Made by a program: the position numbers and the translations under genes. A DNA stretch of 6,529 nucleotides from Anaerolineae bacterium (GTDB taxonomy: Bacteria; Chloroflexota; Anaerolineae; JAFGEY01). This document shows, in pieces, positions 1 through 5,189 of the stretch. The stretch covers positions 1 to 6,529 of the forward strand of contig JAFGEY010000472.1 of assembly GCA_016931365.1 (NCBI GenBank). The letters are read 5' to 3'. Positions within the stretch are counted from its first letter, which is position 1; every line of letters begins with the position of its first letter. A model generated the notes under the pieces. That model was not told where the DNA came from. It made no database searches and saw only the letters and a program-made list of their open reading frames with translations.

Positions 1-617
1 TCATCCAGCAGCATAATGCCCTCCGGCTCGCGCACCGCGTCCAACTGGGCTTGCAGCCAGCGGATGATCGAGGTCGTAACCGTGTCCAGGATTTTCGCTG
101 TGGCCTCTGGCTCGGCGACAAGCCCCATCATCAAAGGTGTTATTCCCACCAGCCACGATGCAACCGTCATCGGCCCGCGAGCGCAGACCATCTTCACGCC
201 CAAGCCCTCGGCCCGCAGTCGCGCGTCCATCACTTCGTAGGCGCGTAGGGTGAGGGGCATCAGGCCATCTTCCTGTGGATTGACCGGTTGGGCGTCGGCC
301 CAGAAGTTCAAATCGGTCACCAGCGGCTCGATGGACGGTGGGCGATTGGGATAGAAGCGCAGCTTGGTGCCAAAGGCCGATGGCTCGGCCGCCATGCCGT
401 ATTCCATCCAGAAGCCGGGAATCCAGACCACGTCGGGAAAGCGTTCCAGCAATCCGAGGTTGATCTCCAGCCATTTGTCGGGAAAGAGAAAGTAGTCACG
501 GGTATCGATGCCGGCGTATCCGGGCAACCACGGGCTATCCACGATAAGGGCCACGGGGACGCGCTCCGGCGCCTCCAACCGCGCCGCTTGCTTGAACAGT
601 TCCCAGGGTGTGCTCAT
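1..617 (-). CDS. Uroporphyrinogen decarboxylase (URO-D) family protein, MtaA/MtbA-like, 3'-truncated by window edge
   Basis: The frame starts at the ATG at 617-615, reads 205 codons without a stop and runs off the left edge. URO-D family lengths are about 340-380 residues, so roughly the N-terminal half is present. The start is supported by an AAGGAG site seven bases upstream. Family features visible are an N-terminal helix with the 'PERVPVAL' turn (17-24), the block WMEYGMAAEPSAFG (70-83), which resembles the conserved 'EAEAFG' region of corrinoid methyltransferase paralogues, a 'GPMTVASWL' segment (148-156), and 'GIMLLD' at the edge, where family members have a strand ending in Asp. The MRQAGR motif of true HemE near the N-terminus is absent, which argues against heme synthesis. 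Known relatives move methyl groups between corrinoid proteins and coenzyme M or folate. The zinc H-x-C...C ligands would lie in the missing half, so the activity is unverified. It lies 99 bases downstream of the transporter genes on the same strand and could be co-transcribed. The family call is firm; the reaction is unknown. Confidence 0.85.
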   Translation of the reverse strand, partial: MSTPWELFKQAARLEAPERVPVALIVDSPWLPGYAGIDTRDYFLFPDKWLEINLGLLERFPDVVWIPGFWMEYGMAAEPSAFGTKLRFYPNRPPSIEPLVTDLNFWADAQPVNPQEDGLMPLTLRAYEVMDARLRAEGLGVKMVCARGPMTVASWLVGITPLMMGLVAEPEATAKILDTVTTSIIRWLQAQLDAVREPEGIMLLD

Positions 618-624
618 ATTCGTA

Positions 625-630
625 CTCCTT
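625..630 (-). promoter_or_regulatory. Strong ribosome binding site of the URO-D family gene
   Basis: AAGGAG on the minus strand, seven bases before the ATG at 617. This is the best Shine-Dalgarno match in the window. It fixes the start of the left-edge gene and suggests efficient independent translation rather than coupling to the upstream ATPase gene. Confidence 0.8.
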
Positions 631-665
631 ACCTGTAATAGATCATGCAACCACTCAACTCGTTA

Positions 666-696
666 ATCGCAAAGCGATCGTCCTTCCCTGATCGCT
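666..696 (-). other. Small hairpin, with an alternative pairing, in the gap between the ATPase and URO-D genes
   Basis: On the minus strand AGCGATC (696-690) pairs perfectly over seven bases with GATCGCT (679-673) around a 10-base loop. A following GCGAT (670-666) can instead pair with ATCGC (678-674) in a 5-bp, 3-base-loop hairpin, so the two structures exclude each other. There is no run of T after either, only TTT, so it is not a convincing intrinsic terminator. The short stems may also be chance. The rest of the 99-base gap (618-716) shows only the ribosome binding site; I could not find a convincing promoter. Confidence 0.35.
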
Positions 697-716
697 ATTC
701 CGCCGCCACTTTAGCC

Positions 717-1736
717 TCAATCATAGTCGATGCCGACTAGGCTCAATTCCTCTGCCCGGTGGCAGGCCACCCAATGATCGTCGCGCAACATACGCCACTC
801 GGGGTTCTCCGTTTGGCAAATCTCCTGGGCATAGCGGCAGCGGGGGTGGAACTTGCAGCCGGGAGGTGGGTTCGCCGGACTGGGAACGTCGCCCGGCAGG
901 ATGAGGCGTTGCGAGACATAATCTGGATCAGTGCGCGGGATCGCCGAAAGCAACGCTTCGCTGTACGGGTGGAGGGGATGGACGTAGAGTTCCTCCGCCT
1001 TGGCCAGCTCGACGATGTTCCCCAGATACATCACTGCCACCCGGTCGCTGATGTGCTCCACGACAGACAGGTCGTGCGCAATGAAGAGATAGGTCAGCCC
1101 GAATTCCTTTTGCAGGTCCTCCAACAGGTTGATCGTTTGCGCCTGCACGGAAACGTCCAGCGCCGAGACCGGCTCGTCGCACACGATCAGCCGGGGGCGC
1201 AGCGCCAGGGCGCGCGCGATGCCGATGCGCTGGCGTTGCCCGCCGCTGAAGGCATACGGATAGCGGTTCATATGCTGCGCCTTCAGGCCCACCGCTTCGA
1301 GCAGCTCTCGCACTTGCGTCTTGAGTTCCGCGCCTTGGGCCAGGCCATGGATGCGTAACGGCTCGCTGACGATGTCCATCACGGTCATCCGTGGGTTGAG
1401 CGAAGAGAAGGGGTCTTGAAAAATGATCTGCATCTCGCGCCGCAGGGGCTTCATCTCCTGCGCGGACAACTCGAGAATGTTGACCATCTCGCCGTTTTTG
1501 CGGAACCACACCTCGCCGGCGGTCGGCGCGTGGGCGCGCAGAATGCAGCGGCCGGTGGTCGTCTTTCCGCAGCCTGACTCGCCGACCAACCCTAGCGTTT
1601 CGCCCTCGCGGATGAAGAAACTTACGCCATCCACGGCGCTGACCTGGCCGGTGACCCGGCGGAAAACCCCCGTTTTGATGGGGAAATACTTCTTCAGGTT
1701 CTTGACTTCCAGTATCGTTGAAGCCTTGGATTCCAT
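717..1736 (-). CDS. Opp/Dpp-type ABC transporter ATP-binding protein, OppF/DppF subunit
   Basis: A 339-residue cytoplasmic ATPase that powers the importer together with the OppD-type subunit encoded just upstream. All ABC motifs are intact: Walker [10 protein letters not shown] (52-60), Q-loop Gln107 in '[12 protein letters not shown]', signature FSGGQRQR (163-170), Walker B LIVCDE with the catalytic Glu188, D-loop SALD (191-194) and switch His221. '[25 protein letters not shown]' near residues 16-40 and '[14 protein letters not shown]' are typical of the F subunit rather than D. The C-terminal oligopeptide-transporter domain (about 255-325) carries Cys294, Cys300, Cys307 and Cys325, the pattern linked to a [4Fe-4S] cluster in Opp/Dpp ATPases. 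Length is normal for the family. The ATG at 1736 follows TGAGG with only four or five bases between, a somewhat short spacing. It lies 31 bases after the OppD-type gene, so the two are surely co-transcribed. Transported substrate is not determined by this subunit. Confidence 0.96.
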   Translation of the reverse strand: MESKASTILEVKNLKKYFPIKTGVFRRVTGQVSAVDGVSFFIREGETLGLVGESGCGKTTTGRCILRAHAPTAGEVWFRKNGEMVNILELSAQEMKPLRREMQIIFQDPFSSLNPRMTVMDIVSEPLRIHGLAQGAELKTQVRELLEAVGLKAQHMNRYPYAFSGGQRQRIGIARALALRPRLIVCDEPVSALDVSVQAQTINLLEDLQKEFGLTYLFIAHDLSVVEHISDRVAVMYLGNIVELAKAEELYVHPLHPYSEALLSAIPRTDPDYVSQRLILPGDVPSPANPPPGCKFHPRCRYAQEICQTENPEWRMLRDDHWVACHRAEELSLVGIDYD

Positions 1737-1767
1737 ACAACCTCACAAATGATGTGCCTGTCTGTAA

Positions 1768-2781
1768 CTAGGCGTACCGCACACAGCGCACGAAATGGCC
1801 CGGTTCTACCTCGATCAAAGGAACCTCCTGTTGGCAGGCCGCCACTTTGGGAACGGGACAGCGCGGTAGGAAAGCGCACCCCGCCGGCACAGAGAACGGG
1901 TCTGGGATGCTGCCGGGGATGGGGGTCAGCCGCGCTTTCACCCGCCGGCCCAGGTGTGGGACTGAGCGCATCAGACCCACCGTGTATGGGTGGATCGGAC
2001 GGCGGAAGATGGTGCGCACCTCGCCACTTTCGACGATCTTGCCCATATACATCACAGCCACCCGCTCGCACATCTCCGCGATAACGCCCAGGTTGTGGGT
2101 GATCATGAGGATCGCCATGCCGAGCCGCTGTTGTAGGTCCTTCATGAGTTCCAGAATCTGGGCTTGGATGGTGACATCGAGCGCCGTGGTCGGTTCGTCG
2201 GCGATGAGCAGTTGGGGGTTACAGGAAAGCGCCATAGCGATCATCGCGCGCTGCCGCTGTCCCCCAGACAGGCGATGAGGATACTGATCGATGATCTGGT
2301 TGGCCCCGCGAATTCCCATACCCACCATATCCAGCCAGGAGAGCGCCTGTTTGCGCGCTGCTTCGTCATCGAGATCTTGATGTAACTGAATCGCCTCAAT
2401 GATCTGATTCCCCACAGTGTGCATCGGCGAAAGAGACGTCAGCGGCTCCTGGAAGATCATGGCAATCTGGTTGCCTCGAATACTGCGGATCAGGTCGCCG
2501 TTTGGGTCGACGGTGGCCAGATCGATGACCGGACTGCCATCTCCCCGGTCGTAGAGGATGGTGCCATTAACGATGCGGCTGGTCTTCTTGGGAAGCAAGC
2601 GGAGGATCGAGAAGGCCGTCACGCTCTTCCCGCACCCAGATTCGCCGACCAGGCCCAGCGATTCGCCCGGCTCGATCTCCAGGGACACGCCATCCACGGC
2701 CCGGACGACGCCATCCAGGGTGTAGAAATGCGTCTTTAGATCCTTGATTTGGACAATGTGGTGCTGATTATTAGCTACCAT
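1768..2781 (-). CDS. Opp/Dpp-type ABC transporter ATP-binding protein, OppD/DppD subunit
   Basis: A 337-residue cytoplasmic ATPase, the D half of the D/F heterodimer. Motifs in order: Walker A GESGCGKS (46-53), Q-loop Gln111 in '[20 protein letters not shown]', signature LSGGQRQR (171-178), Walker B LLIADE with catalytic Glu196, D-loop TALD (199-202) and switch His229 in '[13 protein letters not shown]'. The EPLTSL(S/N)P block is the hallmark that separates D from F subunits. The C-terminal oligopeptide-transporter domain begins near '[12 protein letters not shown]' (260-271) and carries Cys302, Cys308, Cys316 and Cys333, matching the Fe-S pattern. Both ATP sites look catalytically complete, so nothing suggests a degenerate half. 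The ATG at 2781 lies six bases after the permease stop and is preceded by only a weak TAGG, so translation is probably coupled to the upstream permease gene. An insert at about 75-100 ('[21 protein letters not shown]') is a little longer than in peptide transporters, which is a minor point. Confidence 0.96.
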   Translation of the reverse strand: MVANNQHHIVQIKDLKTHFYTLDGVVRAVDGVSLEIEPGESLGLVGESGCGKSVTAFSILRLLPKKTSRIVNGTILYDRGDGSPVIDLATVDPNGDLIRSIRGNQIAMIFQEPLTSLSPMHTVGNQIIEAIQLHQDLDDEAARKQALSWLDMVGMGIRGANQIIDQYPHRLSGGQRQRAMIAMALSCNPQLLIADEPTTALDVTIQAQILELMKDLQQRLGMAILMITHNLGVIAEMCERVAVMYMGKIVESGEVRTIFRRPIHPYTVGLMRSVPHLGRRVKARLTPIPGSIPDPFSVPAGCAFLPRCPVPKVAACQQEVPLIEVEPGHFVRCVRYA

Positions 2782-2787
2782 GATTAC

Positions 2788-3966
2788 CTACATCGTGTAA
2801 GGGTCGGCGGCGTCACGCAAACCGTCGCCCAAAAAGTTGAAGGCCAGGATCAGGAGGGCTATGGCGATCGCCGGCGTAAAGACCCAGGGATAGAGGGCGA
2901 TGGACTGGATATTCTGCACCTCTTTGAGCAGCACGCCCCAACTCGTGACCGGGGGACGAAGTCCCAGGCCCAGGAAGCTCAGTGAGGTTTCTGCCAGGAT
3001 CATAGACGGCATCGCCAGCGTCGAGACGACGATGATGTGGCTGAAGGTCGCCGGGATGAGGTGCCGGAAGATGACCCATGCATCGGTCGCCCCGGTTATT
3101 TTTGCTGCCAGGACAAAGTCCTCATGGCGCAAGGACAATACCTTCCCCCGCAGTTGCCGGGCCAACCAGGTCCAGCCGATGAGGGAGAGGATGAGGGTCA
3201 CGGCAAAGTAGGTCCGCTGCGGCGGCCAATGCGGTGGCACTGCGGCCGATAGCGCCATCCACAGCGGAATGGCCGGGAAGGAACGAACCAATTCGATTAG
3301 CCGCTGCATGAAGTCGTCGATCCAGCCGCCATAGTACCCAGAAACGACGCCTAGCACCGATCCAAAGAGCAGGCTCATGATCACCCCGAGCAGCCCGATG
3401 GTCAGCGAGACCTGGCTGCCGTAGAGGATGCGGGAAAACATATCACGCCCTTGCCGGTCGGTGCCGAGTAGCGAGACGATCCCGTCTGACGTTTGGAACA
3501 GGTGCACGTCGGTGCCGATCATTCCCAACAGTGTGTAGGATTCGCCGCGGGCAAAGAATTGGAGCGGGAATCGCTCCGCGCAGTTAGGGATATAGTGCTT
3601 GCGCAAGTTCTCGTCGATGGTCAGTTCTACGTCACAGACGTGCGGCTGTAGCTTTCCTTCATTGAGAAAGCGAATTCGCTGAGGCGGCATGTGGATGTAT
3701 TTGATGAACCGTGTTTCAAGGGTGTAAGGGGCCACAAAGCCCGCCAGGAGCGCCGCTAGATAGTAGAGCAGGACCACGATTCCACCTATGATGGCGACCT
3801 TGTTGCGCTTGAATTTGCGCCATATCAATTGCCATTGCGAGGCGGCAAAGATGGCGTCGAGAGCTTTTTGATCCGCCTGCTCTTCCGGTTCGAGGTCCGC
3901 GCTTGTGTCGCTCAGCGCTTCGTATAACTGGAATAATTCTTCGGACTTGCTGGCTGTATCGCTCAT
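2788..3966 (-). CDS. Opp/Dpp-type ABC transporter permease, OppC/DppC subunit with long N-terminus and loop insertion
   Basis: A 392-residue inner-membrane permease that pairs with the OppB-type protein to form the channel. Residues 1-50 form an acidic, soluble N-terminal extension. TM1 spans about 56-80. A long polar region (82-165) precedes the conserved 'LLGTDRQGRDMFSRILYGSQVSL' (166-188), which opens the binding-protein-dependent transport domain. Five more membrane segments follow, with the EAA coupling loop 'EDFVLAAKITGATDAWVIFRHLIP' at 282-305. 'AETSLSFLGLGLRPPVTSWG' and the C-terminal 'FNFLGDGLRDAADPY' are classic for this subunit. Usual family length is near 290-310, so this protein is about 85 residues longer because of the N-terminus and the outer loop. 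That loop has two cysteines (111 and 129) that could form a disulfide. The start overlaps the stop of the preceding permease gene as ATGA (3966-3963), with GAGGA about 10 bases upstream, so translation is coupled. Substrate unknown. Confidence 0.94.
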   Translation of the reverse strand: MSDTASKSEELFQLYEALSDTSADLEPEEQADQKALDAIFAASQWQLIWRKFKRNKVAIIGGIVVLLYYLAALLAGFVAPYTLETRFIKYIHMPPQRIRFLNEGKLQPHVCDVELTIDENLRKHYIPNCAERFPLQFFARGESYTLLGMIGTDVHLFQTSDGIVSLLGTDRQGRDMFSRILYGSQVSLTIGLLGVIMSLLFGSVLGVVSGYYGGWIDDFMQRLIELVRSFPAIPLWMALSAAVPPHWPPQRTYFAVTLILSLIGWTWLARQLRGKVLSLRHEDFVLAAKITGATDAWVIFRHLIPATFSHIIVVSTLAMPSMILAETSLSFLGLGLRPPVTSWGVLLKEVQNIQSIALYPWVFTPAIAIALLILAFNFLGDGLRDAADPYTM

Positions 3967-4946
3967 GTGTACACGATCCTCGGGTCAGCCCACGCCAGGG
4001 CGATGTCGGCCAACAGATTGGCCGCCATCAAAAGCAGGGTCATGAAGAGCAAAAAAGTCCCGGCCAGGTACATGTCCTGGGTCTGCAGGGCGCGTAGCAG
4101 CAGCGGGCCGGTGGTCGGAACCGACATGACGATCCCCACGATGGTCGATTCCGAAATGATCTTGGGGATTTCCATAGCCATTACGCTGATCAAGGGGTTG
4201 ATGGCCGCGCGCACGCCGTATTTGTTGACGACTTTCTTTTCTTTAAGCCCTTTGGCCCGCGCGGTGGTGATGAATTGTTGGCCCATCACGTCCAGCAGAT
4301 TGCCGCGCATAATGCGCTGGAGTTGGGCCGTGCTTGCCAGACCCAGAATCACTGCCGGCGGCCAGAGATGATTGAAATAATCGAGTATCTTGGCCAGGTT
4401 CCAGGGCTGGTCGGCCATCCCTTTGGAGATTTCTCCACCGACCGGGATGCGCAGCACGATGATGCCCAGGAACATCCACAGCAACGCCAGGAGGAAGCCG
4501 GGCAGCGACAGCCCCAGAAAGCCTATCAGGGACAGCGCATGATCGCTGACGGAATACTGGTGTGTCGCCGAATAGATGCCGATGGGAACGGCAACCGCGA
4601 CCATGAAGAGCAGCGATAGTCCTCCCACCTGGAGGGTATACCACATGCGCCGCATCACGATGGGCAGGACCGGGCTGTTCCATTCGAGCGAATATCCGAA
4701 GTCGCCGCGCGGGAAGCCGGAGATCCACCGCCAGTACTGAACGTACACGGGTTTATCCAGGCCGTAGCGTTCCTGCATCGTTTTGACGGTCTCTTTATCC
4801 TGCCCGCCGCCACTCATCGCTGCCTCAATCGCACGCGTTGTGAAAAAGTCACCCGGCGGCAATTGGATGATGATGAAGGTGATGATAGACACGATAAAGA
4901 GCGTGGGGATCATCCCAAGAATACGTCTCCCCATGTAAGCTAACAT
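3963..4946 (-). CDS. Opp/Dpp-type ABC transporter permease, OppB/DppB subunit
   Basis: An inner-membrane permease of 327 residues from the chosen start. The frame can be opened at 4985, adding 13 residues, but the ATG at 4946 has an AAGGGAG site six bases upstream and yields the usual OppB N-terminus, 'MLAYMGRRILGMIPTLFIVSIITFIIIQLPPGD' in style: a basic cap followed by TM1 (about 9-29). The N-terminal domain contains 'RYGLDKPVYVQYWRWISGFPRGDFGYSL' (60-87), a hallmark of this subunit. Further membrane segments lie near 105-128, 138-166, 195-208, 264-282 and 295-318. The EAA coupling loop is 'QFITTARAKGLKEKKVVNKYGVRAAINPLI' (224-253), which docks onto the ATPases. The protein ends in 'LLADIALAWADPRIVYT', matching the family's 'D(P)RI' ending, so it is complete. 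It is the first gene after the repeat-rich spacer and overlaps the next permease gene by ATGA. Confidence 0.95.
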   Translation of the reverse strand: MLAYMGRRILGMIPTLFIVSIITFIIIQLPPGDFFTTRAIEAAMSGGGQDKETVKTMQERYGLDKPVYVQYWRWISGFPRGDFGYSLEWNSPVLPIVMRRMWYTLQVGGLSLLFMVAVAVPIGIYSATHQYSVSDHALSLIGFLGLSLPGFLLALLWMFLGIIVLRIPVGGEISKGMADQPWNLAKILDYFNHLWPPAVILGLASTAQLQRIMRGNLLDVMGQQFITTARAKGLKEKKVVNKYGVRAAINPLISVMAMEIPKIISESTIVGIVMSVPTTGPLLLRALQTQDMYLAGTFLLFMTLLLMAANLLADIALAWADPRIVYT

Positions 4947-4952
4947 AACTGG

Positions 4953-4959
4953 CTCCCTT
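4953..4959 (-). promoter_or_regulatory. Ribosome binding site that fixes the OppB-type permease start
   Basis: AAGGGAG on the minus strand, six bases before the ATG at 4946. The upstream in-frame ATG at 4985 lies inside the tandem repeats and has no comparable site, so the shorter protein is preferred. Confidence 0.75.
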
Positions 4960-4968
4960 GAAAATACA

Positions 4969-4998
4969 AAATCGCAAATCGGCAAATGGCAAAACCGC
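4969..4998. repeat. Four imperfect 7-8-base tandem repeats
   Basis: On the plus strand four consecutive units read AAATCGC (4969-4975), AAATCGGC (4976-4983), AAATGGC (4984-4990) and AAAACCGC (4991-4998). On the minus strand these are GC-then-T-run units directly upstream of the permease ribosome binding site. Short degenerate tandem repeats of this length are known between genes of cyanobacteria and some other phyla. A function is not evident. In the permease mRNA leader they would give a U-rich, weakly structured stretch. Confidence 0.6.
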
Positions 4999-5025
4999 AG
5001 TATTCTTGTGCGTATCGTATCTGTA

Positions 5026-5046
5026 GCGTGGGCGAGACGCCCGCGT
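5026..5046. repeat. GC-rich hairpin in the spacer
   Basis: On the plus strand GCGTGGGCG (5026-5034) pairs with CGCCCGCGT (5038-5046) around an AGA loop, a nine-pair stem that includes two G-T pairs. It shares the GGGCG/CGCCC core with the larger palindrome at 5128-5166. No T run follows it on either strand, so it is more like a dispersed palindromic repeat than a terminator. Confidence 0.5.
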
Positions 5047-5127
5047 GCGGGTCAGAGGCGTGTACCCCATTTTTATCCAACCGCTGGCGAACCGCAGCAT
5101 TTTGCAGACGTACAAGGGATTTTGGAA

Positions 5128-5166
5128 ATGTTTTTCGTTGCGGGCGTAGCCCGCAACGAAAAACAT
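5128..5166. repeat. Perfect 18-bp palindrome with 3-base loop, 23 bases after the binding-protein stop
   Basis: ATGTTTTTCGTTGCGGGC (5128-5145) is followed by the loop GTA and then by its exact reverse complement (5149-5166). The T run sits in the 5' arm and the A run in the 3' arm on both strands, the reverse of an intrinsic terminator. An mRNA read from the minus strand would still fold into a very stable hairpin just past the binding-protein coding region. REP hairpins in the same place between malE and malF of E. coli stabilise the upstream mRNA and let the binding protein exceed the permeases. A similar role here is inference. It may also be a copy of a dispersed palindromic repeat. Confidence 0.85.
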
Positions 5167-5189
5167 CCTTGCTCTCCGGCATAGTACGC

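Larger units (their letters stand above)
4947..5189. other. 243-base repeat-bearing spacer between binding protein and permease genes
   Basis: No gene is supported here. The spacer holds the 18-bp palindrome (5128-5166), the GC-rich hairpin (5026-5046), the short tandem repeats (4969-4998), the permease ribosome binding site (4953-4959), and a 12-base direct repeat, AACCGCAG(T/C)ATT, at 4993-5004 and 5090-5101 (11 of 12 identical). Open frames crossing it have no ribosome binding site or family features. I found no convincing -35/-10 pair, so whether a separate permease promoter exists is open. Confidence 0.7.

Noticed and set aside
1..474. 157-codon minus-strand open frame at the left edge
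   Set aside because: The alternative frame starting at 617 has a strong ribosome binding site and URO-D family blocks, while this one has neither.
1..617. True HemE of heme biosynthesis, linked to heme or aminolevulinate uptake by the Dpp-type importer
   Set aside because: The MRQAGR motif is missing from the N-terminus and the visible blocks fit methyltransferase-like paralogues better.
759..1358. 199-codon plus-strand open frame opposite the OppF-type gene
   Set aside because: Antisense to the motif-bearing part of an intact ATPase; composition rich in Arg, Gln and His is typical of a complementary-frame shadow.
928..1746. 272-codon minus-strand open frame in another phase of the OppF-type gene
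   Set aside because: The real ATPase frame has all ABC motifs; this one has none and overlaps it almost completely.
5005..5116. Terminal inverted repeats CTTGTGCGTA and GACGTACAAG suggesting a MITE
   Set aside because: Only 8 of 10 bases match and no target-site duplication is apparent; chance is likely for such short arms.
4947..5127. Separate promoter for the permease genes
   Set aside because: Only weak partial -35 and -10 matches with wrong spacing were found on the minus strand; too poor to call.
5128..5166. Intrinsic terminator after the binding-protein gene
   Set aside because: The T run lies in the 5' arm and A run in the 3' arm on either strand; no T run follows the hairpin, so standard rho-independent termination is not supported.
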